This document shows, piece after piece, positions 32,171 through 41,043 of a DNA stretch of 64,000 nt (its first letter is position 1; the number at the start of each line of letters is the position of its first letter). Made by a program: the position numbers and the translations under genes. The stretch comes from Branchipolynoe longqiensis (lineage: Eukaryota; Annelida; Polychaeta; Phyllodocida; Polynoidae). The notes beneath the pieces are model-generated. The model was not told where the DNA came from and did no database searches. It saw nothing but the letters and a program-made list of their open reading frames with translations. The stretch spans positions 42,106,590-42,170,589 of the forward strand of contig CM059199.1 in the NCBI GenBank assembly GCA_030323885.1. The letters run 5' to 3'.

Positions 32171-32571
32171 AAGAAGTTCCACTAACTTTTGTGTGTAATG
32201 ATGATACCTTTGTGGAAAAAAATACCATATATTTATAGCCTAACGTATCATGATGAAGGGTTTTCATGTGTATGACCCTGTGGATGGGTAAGTCACGTAG
32301 TGAAACATTAACTGTGTTTTCTTTCAATTTCTTGACTTTATTGAGTTTTCAGTATAAATAGAACTGAAATGCAGTTAATAGTATTCCATGATATGGCTTA
32401 CTATGTTTTTCAGTAATAAATTTAGGCATAAAACAATTTTACATCGTTTTGTCAATAAACATAACCTATTATCGCCCACAAGTGACACTGGTGCCTCATA
32501 CTTGGTAGACTCTACTGACTCTAGTATGGTGCTGCCATCTTGTGCTAACACATAAAACTATATACCAAGTT

Positions 32572-32715
32572 GTAGTGGGGGCAACTTCTACTGTTTGTAG
32601 GGAACTTCCTTCAGAGAGGAGCCATGATGTTGACTAATGTAAACCAATTTAATAAATAAGCTAACATATCTAAAAGTCTCCTTGAAGGAACCAACATGGT
32701 GTCAGAAGTAAAAGA
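32572..32715 (+). mobile_element. LTR end with primer-binding site, Gypsy-like fragment
   Basis: TGTAGTGGGGGCAACTTC could be the LTR start and CCAACA its end. TGGTGTCAGAAGT follows directly and matches the primer-binding site I know from many metazoan Gypsy elements. AATAAATAAGC lies inside the LTR. The body of the element is missing. Confidence 0.4.
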
Positions 32716-32833
32716 AGAGGAAACAACTCACTTGCAATGTGAGGCCTAAACCAGTCCAAAAACGTCAAATTTGAAGGCAAAGTCATGAAACTGTGAGTAG
32801 GCTGTGTCATACTCATAGATAAAAGATTCGACA

Positions 32834-33349
32834 GGTGTCGCAGTTTGAGCGCCCTGCCAGTTTCAGCTGACTGCATACACTCAAACTCAAGGCATTGTCA
32901 ATGGTCGTGAGCAATCTTCATACAGAAGAAGTTGAATATCTCTAAAACCACACCACCTATTAACAAATCGCTTAGTACACATAACGGTGACATATGGAAA
33001 ACATCTTTACCAAAAAGATTATATTAAATTTATAAGCCTTATAATAAGGTTAGGGTTCTTGATTTCTATTTATTTTGAATAAAACTAATGTTTTGCACTG
33101 CGCGTACGGTCAAACTCAAGGCATTGTCAATGGTCGTGGGCAATCTTCATACAGAAAATACAGGAAAAGTGAAATATCTCTAAAAGCACAACACCTAGAA
33201 ACAAATCGCTTGAAACACATATAGAAAACATCTTTACCAAAAACATTATATTAAATTCATAAGGTTAGTGATGATGCTGTCAGATTTTGACGCATGCGCA
33301 TGAAACTGACAGTCAGCTCACACTGGCAGGGCGCTCAAACTGCGACACC
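32834..33349. mobile_element. Inverted-repeat element carrying two satellite A units (516 bp)
   Basis: Perfect 28-bp inverted repeats at both ends contain GGTGTCGCAGTTTGAGC and its complement GCTCAAACTGCGACACC. Between them are two minus-orientation units of satellite A (TTGACAATGCC/ATTTAATATAATC blocks in complement). The arrangement, inverted ends around a short tandem array, recalls bivalve pearl-type elements. Confidence 0.8.
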
Positions 33350-34374
33350 GGTGTGGCATGCTCAGCCGTGTACCATGCTATTTATCCCCAAAGAGATTTT
33401 GAAATGATTTAAGCATCCGAAAATGAGTGCAAATGTTTGAAATGGTGTCACAAACGAACGAATCAAGAGAAATGCAAAATTCGAAAACATATATATGATA
33501 CAACCCTTTACCAATAGGACGTAACCAATAAGACTTATAAGTGACAAATAATACTGACAATAGCCGAATGGGTGCAAACTACACTGTAAAGCCATCAGAA
33601 AGCCTTGTCATAGACATTTTAGAACTTTCCAACACCTCTGTCAATGCTAAACTATAACTATGCTGTTCGAGGCCGACAAAAAATCACAAATGTTCAACGC
33701 CGACAACTTTCCCCGATTGGGGTATTTTCGTGGGACTAACTCATTTCCATTTTAATTTAAATGTTAATTAAATAGAACTGTTTAATACAAACAGAGGACA
33801 CACCATATTATTCTGAAAGCTTATTTACTTTTTGAGATATGACCTGTTGAAGGTTGATGTCAGTGTAGCAGCATCAACCGATGTTTAATTAACCATATTC
33901 ATCCACTGAGAACAAACATTAATTACCAAATGATATTGACCATATCTTAAGATATGCTTTACTTATAGTATAAGTTATACCCAGAGAAGGGGCTCACAAG
34001 TTCTCAAGGCAGAAATATGTTTAATTAAAGAAAAGAAATGTTGACTTTTGAAAATTGACTAACTTAAGAACTATTGTATAGATATGCTTCAAATTTGGTT
34101 TGTATATAGAGAATGACATGCTCTGTCATTGACAGTAGTTTTGATGCACAATATAATAATGGGCAATATACTTTTGGAATTTTCAAAATACTCCAAAATT
34201 TGACTGACATACATGCATTTGAAAGTTAGTAATTTCCATAGCTTTTGTATGCGCTATGGCAACGGTCCCGCAACCGTTCATCGTCGCCGTCAGACATTGC
34301 CTGCATTGTGATTAGTGTCAATTGTTTCTTTAAATCATTACTATGTTACAATCTATATTATATCCCTGTTTCAG
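33350..34374. other. AT-rich interior, no exon recognised
   Basis: Long AT-rich stretch inside the 4.2-kb element. Open frames on either strand look random. Confidence 0.45.
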
Positions 34375-34537
34375 GTCAACCTCTGCATTCAAACCCATGG
34401 CTCAAGAGAGTTGGGGGAACTCGTACGTGCAATCCTTTGGAGCACATTGGATGATGCCCTGCTAGCTTCCTACACAAGGACTGGCAGTGGTAAAGATAAC
34501 CCTGCTCTACCCCAAGTCTTTCAGAAGTGTATCCTGA
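34375..34537 (+). CDS. Predicted internal exon of an unrecognised gene
   Basis: An acceptor (TATATCCCTGTTTCAG) precedes and a strong donor (GTAAGT) follows a 163-base open segment. Its phase-0 reading gives VNLCIQTHGSRELGELVRAI, then LWSTLDDALLASYTRTG and LPQVFQKCIL, a compact, probably helical segment. It is faintly reminiscent of the C-terminal regions of DUF4806 or BEN-type proteins, which I cannot confirm. It ends in phase 1, matching the next exon. It lies inside the candidate transposon and could be a captured or element-encoded gene. Any upstream coding exons have not been found apart from the ATG near 32161. Confidence 0.5.
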
Positions 34538-35131
34538 GTAAGTGTTGCAACTGTTAGGGACTAAAGTCATTTGACAGAATCTTAAAATTCAATCATTAGA
34601 CACTAATAAATTGTTTGCTTATAATTGTATTTGCTTCGTAGTCTTTTAAGTTTGTTTAAAAACTGCTTCATATTTCAAATATTTAAGTTACATTCACTGT
34701 ATGCTTCTCTTGCCTTATTACAAAACAAATGCTAGTGTCCTATTTTGTCCTGTTTTCAAGGTGTCCTATATTTTCACTAAGATGTCCTATATGTCTTAGA
34801 GATCATCAATTTTTCAGAATTGTGTTCTATCGGGACATATTAATGGTCCACACAAACTTAGCCCAGAATTCCAAGGTTTTAATCGTGGAAGTCTCCAATT
34901 TTCCCCCATACTTGCTATAATTTCATATGAATCTCTACCGCATCATTATCATCATCTGTCTCTACATAGCCATAAATTAGCTGCAAAGTGACTTAAAACA
35001 AAATTCAACCCAACCTATATATTCCTATATTTTTGGACTTGATCTCAACTTGATGCCTTGCAAATGTCTCAATTTTTCTTCAGGGAGATGGGGTATACCA
35101 TTTTTTATTTATGAATTAAAATCTGTTTCAG

Positions 35132-35214
35132 AATCCTGCAAGTATTTCCACAAAGAGGACAACATCGAGGTGAAGGGAGGAAAAGAAACAACATCCACAA
35201 CATTGAAGTCATAG
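35132..35214 (+). CDS. Predicted terminal exon of the same gene
   Basis: The acceptor AAATCTGTTTCAG precedes it. Joining to the phase-1 end of the previous exon keeps the frame open: K/SCKYFHKEDNIEVKGG, then KETTSTTLKS and a TAG. The lysine-rich tail is short. AATAAA-containing sequence (AAACAAAATAAAAGTAG) lies about 360 bases downstream and could end the transcript. Agreement of splice phase and stop position is the main support. Confidence 0.45.
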
Positions 35215-35854
35215 ATCAATCGGCAGATTGAAGTTTCTATTTCCAATTCCAGGACACACATCAAAAGAAAAGTAATTAACGAAACAACTTCACATGAGGT
35301 ATCACAATGGACAAAATTATAGTTATTTTTATGGCCGTTTTGTTGGTCTTGATAACTATATTGACTGTGATCGTTGTCTGATAATATGTACACTACCAGG
35401 ATATGCCACCATTTGTACTTAAATCACTGAAATTGTCAACTTTTTGTATCTTGGTGTACTAATAATGTATTCCAACTCATATGCACTAAGCTGGAATAAG
35501 TAAAGTTACAAATAATTGTTAGTCAATGTACTTAGGTCGAGTTGTATTATTTGGATGGTCCTTCGTAAACAAAATAAAAGTAGTATCTTCTGATCTAACA
35601 AACAATGTTATTTACCTGATATGACATCTTCCACTTAGCCCATGTAGTTGGATTAATCGTATGATATGGATGGTCCTACACAAAAAATAAATGTATTATC
35701 CACTGATCTAATATACTATGTCATTACCTTATAGTGTGTGTCGTACATGCTGAACAATATAATGGTGGACGAATGTAACCCTCCGCACCCGTCAAAATGT
35801 AAGAAAAGAAATTGTATTCCACATGTCCAATTCCTGGTTTTTAATTATAAAATT
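35215..35854. other. AT-rich 3' flank, no further exon seen
   Basis: Two similar segments near 35540-35600 and 35665-35720 share GGATGGTCCT and GTATYATC..CTGATCTAA, a diverged direct repeat of about 120 bases. Confidence 0.45.
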
Positions 35855-36116
35855 TTGATGTCACATTGTGAGTTTATTGTGATGTCACGTGTGAGAATTG
35901 TGTGAGCTTATTGTGATGTCACGGTGTGAGAATTGTGTGAGCTTATTGTGATATCACGGCGTGAGAATTGTGTGAGGTTATTGTGATGTCACAGTGTGAG
36001 GTCACTGTGAGGACAATGTGATGTTTCAATTTGAGGTCACTGTGACCTCACACTGTGACCTCTCCATGAGGTTTGTGTGATATCACTGTGATGTCATGGT
36101 GACCTCAAATTGTTGA
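35855..36116 (-). repeat. Right arm array of TGTGATGTCAC-type words
   Basis: Four repeats of GAGAATTGTGTGAG with TTATTGTGATGTCAC at about 44-bp spacing, then GTGAGGTCACTGTGA words. Outer 50 bases are the inverse of the left arm. Confidence 0.8.
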
Positions 36117-36270
36117 ATTAGCAGTTCCTAGTCATAAGTAACAGAATTTGATATGAAGCAGTGGAAGTTCATCATATTGACGTATCTGTTGTCATAAACG
36201 TTTGCCAGCCTTTGTTTACCGTGGTGACAGTGTCAGTGACTGCTGCTCGCCAGTTCATTTTCTTCAAGGG
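36117..36270 (+). repeat. Right half of the split T2 satellite unit
   Basis: TAGTCATAAGTAACAGAATT, GAAGCAGTGGAAGTTCATCA and GACTGCTGCTCGCCAGTTC continue the unit interrupted at 31876. Confidence 0.7.
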
Positions 36271-36524
36271 GGTGGAGAGGAGGGGCGTGTGACCGGATCC
36301 TACCCCCCAAGCACATGGACAATCTGGCAGCGGTTAAGTCCCAAGAGGTCACTTAGGCGTTTGGATTAGGAGACGTCTTGATTGTGACGTCACAGTTGAT
36401 TATATTGTTTCACGCTAGGTGGCGCCGGAGTCGACGTTGGCGATATACTAGTCTCAGTATCCATGGCTTATGATCCACTCTACACTGTAGTGTTAAAAGT
36501 AGGCCTGGGGTAGGGTGAGAGCAG

Positions 36525-36862
36525 ATGATTGTTTGTTTTTGTTTATTTGTTGGGGCTTTACTCCCTGGCAACACCTAAGTTCATTTTAGGATGGGTAGTG
36601 AGTTATGATAGTGCACATTCAACTCATGGTGACTTTATAGCGCAGCAACACTGGGAGATTGGCAAAATATCCCAGTGAGCCACATTATCCTGATATTCCT
36701 CAAACATCTGCATGTTCTATTTTTATTAATTCCGAACACCATGCTAGATAGCAATAAGTAGCCATTTTGTAAGTCGCTGTTCCTTTTCAGTCAGTGTTTG
36801 AACCTATGCCAACCTTAAAGTGTAGCCAGGCAGCCCTCTTAGCAATTTGGTCATCGTGTCCG
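36525..36862 (-). mobile_element. SINE-A copy, diverged
   Basis: Full-length minus-strand copy with many substitutions; tail TGTTTATTTGTTGGGG, head end TTTGGTCATCGTGTCC. Confidence 0.75.
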
Positions 36863-37406
36863 TTATGGCAGTGCCAATATATTTAAGCATTTTTAAGTAA
36901 GCAACTATCATCCATATCAGCAAAGAATTGCACCGGAGGTAGGACTTCATTGATTGGTAATTTGGATTAAGAAAATGACATTTTATCTGTTATAACAGCT
37001 TTTAAGGGATTTTAACAAGATTAATGATGACCACCCTCTGCAGTTTTCAGATTGTACATATGTTTCTGAATGTAATTGCAGTGCAACTATTATATGGTGG
37101 ATAACAGATAAATTCCTGTCTAGATATGTAGCTATGCGCGGTTCTTCAATTGCGCACTATCAGGTATAGCAAGCAGCCTTAGGAGGAGGTGTTTGGACAC
37201 ACTCTTTGATGTCTTTAAAGTGACATATTCTTACAGCATATACCATAAATGTATAATTCCCTAGCTTGGATTTTTCAGGTGGTAGCAAACTGGAATAAAA
37301 TGCTATTGGCATAAAAGGCGATGAAATAAAATACCATAAAACATCACCTATTACACAATTTGAGCATAGTTGTAACATCAGGTGGTACCTGTGTATATGG
37401 AAGCTT
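36863..37406. other. No recognisable feature
   Basis: AT-rich; open frames not protein-like. Confidence 0.45.
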
Positions 37407-37758
37407 TTGTTTTGTTTGTGTTGTTTTATGTCCTAGCAACATATAAGGTCATATCAGGATGGGTACTGACTTGTGTCAGTGCACACTCATTGTGACTTTA
37501 AAGTGCCGCACCACTCGGATACCAGGCCACCAGCACCGTGACCTGATATCCCACTCAGTCAAATTATCCTGACACTGAGCCAACCAGTCCTTGCCCTATC
37601 CTAATAATGCCGAGCACCTGGATAGGAAGCAACAAGTATAAATTTTTAAGTCATTGGGTTGACTCGACCAGCGTTCAAACCCGCGATCCCATGGGTTCGG
37701 ATCTCCGAACTCCCAAAACAGGAGACGGACACTCAACTCATTCGGCCATCCCATCTGG
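37407..37758 (-). mobile_element. SINE-A2, full-length
   Basis: Complete minus-strand copy from GTTTTATGTCCTAGCAACAT to TTCGGCCATCCCATCTGG, with the A2-specific CCCATGGGTTCGGATC insertion beside box B. Confidence 0.85.
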
Positions 37759-37977
37759 TCGTATATTCGGTAATAAATCATTGTGCGCAGTATTGTACTT
37801 TCAGGTTTGACGTTATGTCACCTATCATCACGCATCACCTGTGGCATATCGCATATATGTAATTTTCGATAGTTTGACGCCTGGGCATCTGAGCACACAT
37901 TGTGTGCAATGGAAATATCAGCCTGCTGTGCTGCCTATTAGAATTGTTGTGCAGCTTATCAGTGCCTATTATAATTG

Positions 37978-38560
37978 TGGCGTTCTCCTGTTGACTGGCT
38001 GCAAGCTCCTCGTTAGATGGCTGCACTCTCATGTGGAACCAGCGTCGAGTTTCCGCTAAGTGGCTACTGCCACTGGTCGCCAGCGATCTAGATGTATGTC
38101 CTCAGTCAGTCATTGGTTATTCTTAAGTATTATATTTCTAAACACTAATCTATTTGCATTCCGCAACTTTCAACTTCTAGGTTATTTATAAAGCTATTTG
38201 TCTGTTTGGAAAGAACATACAAGATATGAGGCTATTCAAGCCTAAACATCCACATAGTTTTACAATAGCTTTCCATTTATTCATTCAGATCCATGACAGC
38301 GACCAGTTGACGATGAATGCAGGGCAGAGGGAGAGTTTTAGGGCATTGCAAGGGGTTCTTTTTAGAGTCTGACTCTGGCCTTTAAATTGGTACCCTCTCC
38401 AGTTCAATGGCTGCCATCTCCTGTTGAATGGCTGCCCACTCCACCTGAAAGGGTGCACTGCTTGGAGAGCGACCGGGTACCAGCATCGACTATCTTCTAA
38501 GTGGCCAGTGCTGCTAGTCGTCAGCCATCTAGATTTATCTCCTCAGTTGGTCACCAGTTA
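37978..38560 (+). repeat. Diverged duplication, about 430 bp apart
   Basis: 37978-38112 and 38407-38560 share TCTCCTGTTGA..GGCTGC, TAAGTGGC, CTAGATTTAT/GTAT and TCCTCAGT blocks in order. Function unknown. Confidence 0.5.
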
Positions 38561-39052
38561 ATGACGTGGGATGCTGCCGCCAGGGGGCCGCAGTAAAGAA
38601 AAAAAGCCGTCCCGCTAAGTATTATGGCAAACTGACATCTAGCACCAGCCTCTGCCACACTATGCCTCCTAATTAATTGTCAGCAGTCAGTTGGTAATAC
38701 TAATTAATAACCTTCTACCACCTCAGGCAACTAACGCTTCATTGAATATCATTGAATATCACAAAAAAACAGGAAACACTGAATCTAATTTCATTCCTAA
38801 TGAGATGTCAGCAGTTAGACATAAATAAGTTCATGTGAAGAAGCATCAATGCTATCCTTGTTGAGTATTTGTACACGTGCCTACGTGAATGGTTGATGGC
38901 GCCTTTTTCATCAGATCAAGACAGGTGAAATCTAGAGAAAATAGTGTGTGTAACATGTGTGGATTTATAGTGCTGCATTGTGAAATCTAGAGAGAATATA
39001 TCCTATTTGTGGTTCATAACGCTGCATCATAAATGTACTCCAACACCCAATG
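38561..39052. other. Unassigned DNA with a short tandem duplication
   Basis: GTGAAATCTAGAGA with GTGCTGCATTGTG-like text occurs twice between 38926 and 39027. No gene. Confidence 0.4.
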
Positions 39053-39366
39053 GTGTTCTCTGTGGCGGAATGGTTAGAGTGTCTGACTTTTTTCTAGGTC
39101 AGACTTCTCATCTGAGGGTCGGCGGTTCGATTCCCCGTGCCCCCAGCTCTGCCAATTTGGATTTCCACCGCTGTGTATAACTTACAGCATCACCAAAGGC
39201 CAGTTGCTCTCATACCATGTCTATGTGGTGTGGGGGGTTAAAAATCCCTTGGGTCGGTAAAAGTGTAGGCTCGGGCTTTCTATTGACCAGCAGTGGAATG
39301 AGGAAGAGCATTCGTCTATGACTGAAATTTCCCCTGCTTATACAACTAATGGACCAAAAAAAGCCC
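39053..39366 (+). mobile_element. SINE-B1 copy
   Basis: tRNA-like head TGTGGCGGAATGGTTAGAG (box A region) and GGCGGTTCGATTCCCC (box B), a body with CCAATTTGGATTTCCACC and CTCATACCATGTCTATGTGG, and a 3' module (AGCAGTGGAATGAGGAAGAG, TGAAATTTCCCCTGCTTA) ending in A runs. Other SINE-B copies end differently. Confidence 0.85.
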
Positions 39367-39889
39367 CCAAAAAACAACCAACTAATATGGATCTCACATA
39401 CTTATGTACATTAGTTTATATCTCATTTGATGCTGATGCAATAGGGTGATGTATACATAGAAGAACACAAATATTTGTTTCGTTATATGCCCCGTTTGAA
39501 TTGATTTGCATGTCAAGTCTAGCCACTGTTGTATTAGTATTACTGGTTTCACACACTGCCTACGTATTCATTTGGCATGGTCTAGAGTCTCTCCGGTGCT
39601 GCCACCTGGTGATTGAAATCAAAACGCCATTGGTCACATCTGGTATTTGTCGTGCTGCAACCAGTCGGTTCTATCTGGAATATAACATGCCAACATCGTC
39701 AGTGATTGGGCAGGTATCATTCCAACGCGGGACTGACCCTTTATTAAGATGAATTCGAGAACCAGAATCAGAAGCAGTTTGACAATGATCGTCTAGACCA
39801 GCTGACCTATGGGGTCCACCTTTGTTGACAATAACTACTAACAACTGCTATGCCGTGTCTAATAAGAAGCGGCCATTATCTTATACTGG

Positions 39890-40765
39890 GTAGCCTAATT
39901 GGTAGAGCGTGGTGCTCCCGTGCGGGAGATCTGGGCCCGTTTGGTGTTAGAGCCTGTTAGCGTTTAGCTATCACCGATGTCGGGAACTGTGTCAAGTCGT
40001 ATGCAGGAGTGCGTAACACTTTCATTATAGCTAAACGTGAATCCCTGTGCGTCTGTACCCATATATTAGGCTTAAATATATTAAATGCTATCATATTTAA
40101 CAGAATTAGATACGCAATAAGTGAAATTTGATGAAATTAACCCTAAATTCGAAGCAATATTAACGCTGCTGCCGCAATGGCGGCGATATTAATAATTATA
40201 TTTTCGAATCGACAAACGTAAAGTAAACAAATTGGCGCCACCGCCGCATCGACGTCGCTTTCCATACTGGTGGCGGCAGCGGTTGCTTGCATTCGTCGGT
40301 TCAAAAATATTAATATCACCGCTGTTGCGGCGGCAGCATTAATATTGCTTCGAATTTCGGGTTAATTTCATCAAATTTCACTTATTGCATATCTAATTCT
40401 GTTAAATATGACAGCATTGAATAGATTTGGGCCTAATGCACTCGCTATACCTGCTATTTTCCAGGGGTAGGGTAACACCGGTTAAGCTTTTGGTGTTAGG
40501 CATATCACCGCCTCGTGCATACCATTTTTTACCGCTAACCGGGAAATTCCCGCTTACCACCGTTTTGGCTCGCTACCACCGATTACCACCGACTCTTGCA
40601 AATGGCCCCAGGAGTTTGGTTCCGGTCAAGTCAACCCAATGACTTGTTTCCTAGCCTGGCGCCTGGCATTACTAGGTTAGGGTAATGACTCGTTAGCTCA
40701 GTGTCAGGATAATGTGACTATGTGTGATATCGGTGGATCATGGTGCTGGTGGCCTGGCCTCTGAG
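39890..40765 (+). mobile_element. SINE-A interrupted by MITE L copy 2
   Basis: The head CCTAATTGGTAGAGCGTGG with CCCGTGCGGGAGATCTGG lies left of the MITE, and AGTTTGGTTCCGGTCAAGTC plus core lie right of it. The tail is missing. Confidence 0.75.
39933..40609. mobile_element. Composite MITE family L, copy 2 (inverted core)
   Basis: Ends GGGCCCGTTTGGTGTTAGAG and CTCTTGCAAATGGCCCC. Inside, two core units (ATATTTAACAGAATTAGATA, then its inverse CTAATTCTGTTAAATATG) face each other around GGCGGC-rich sequence. Subterminal arms iterate TTAGCG/TACCACCG motifs. It is inserted in a SINE-A. Confidence 0.8.
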
Positions 40766-40862
40766 TTGACTCAACATTCCCTTCTATGCAGCAACATACC
40801 GAGCTAAGATATGTACAAGCAAATCTAAATCATTGGCTTAAGTTTGAAATCATCAGCGGTTT
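40764..40862 (+). repeat. Dispersed repeat M, copy 2
   Basis: GACTCAACATTCCCTTCTAT, AAATCTAAATCATTGGC and a final ATCAGCGG follow the order of the 61.3-kb copy. Confidence 0.55.
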
Positions 40863-41043
40863 AGATTGTGGAAGACACATCACTTGAAGATGCTATGTAC
40901 ACCACCAATGTCTTGCCTTCGTATAAAACCTGCATTATTCGATGAAAACATCGTGCACACGTGCTATCCTTGCAATGATTGGAAACCTTAAGCATGTTGC
41001 GAGACTTGGAAATAGCCACCATGATTGCCTTTTCTTTAATTTC

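Larger units (their letters stand above)
31877..36116 (+). mobile_element. Candidate 4.2-kb DNA transposon with iterated terminal arms
   Basis: The outermost 50 bases at each end align without gaps as inverted repeats: left TCAACACGTGAGGTC, right (complemented) TCAACAATTTGAGGTC, each followed by ATCACAGTGATRTCACA and later CTCA. The arms are arrays of TGTGATGTCAC/GTGAGGTCACTGTGA words. It splits one T2 satellite unit. It contains an LTR/PBS fragment, a smaller inverted-repeat element and two exon-like segments. No transposase is recognised, so autonomy and class are unknown. Confidence 0.5.

Noticed and set aside
40942..41043. First 34 codons of the long LINE reading frame
   Set aside because: They precede the LINE-like protein and have no LINE character; the ATG is probably fortuitous upstream sequence.
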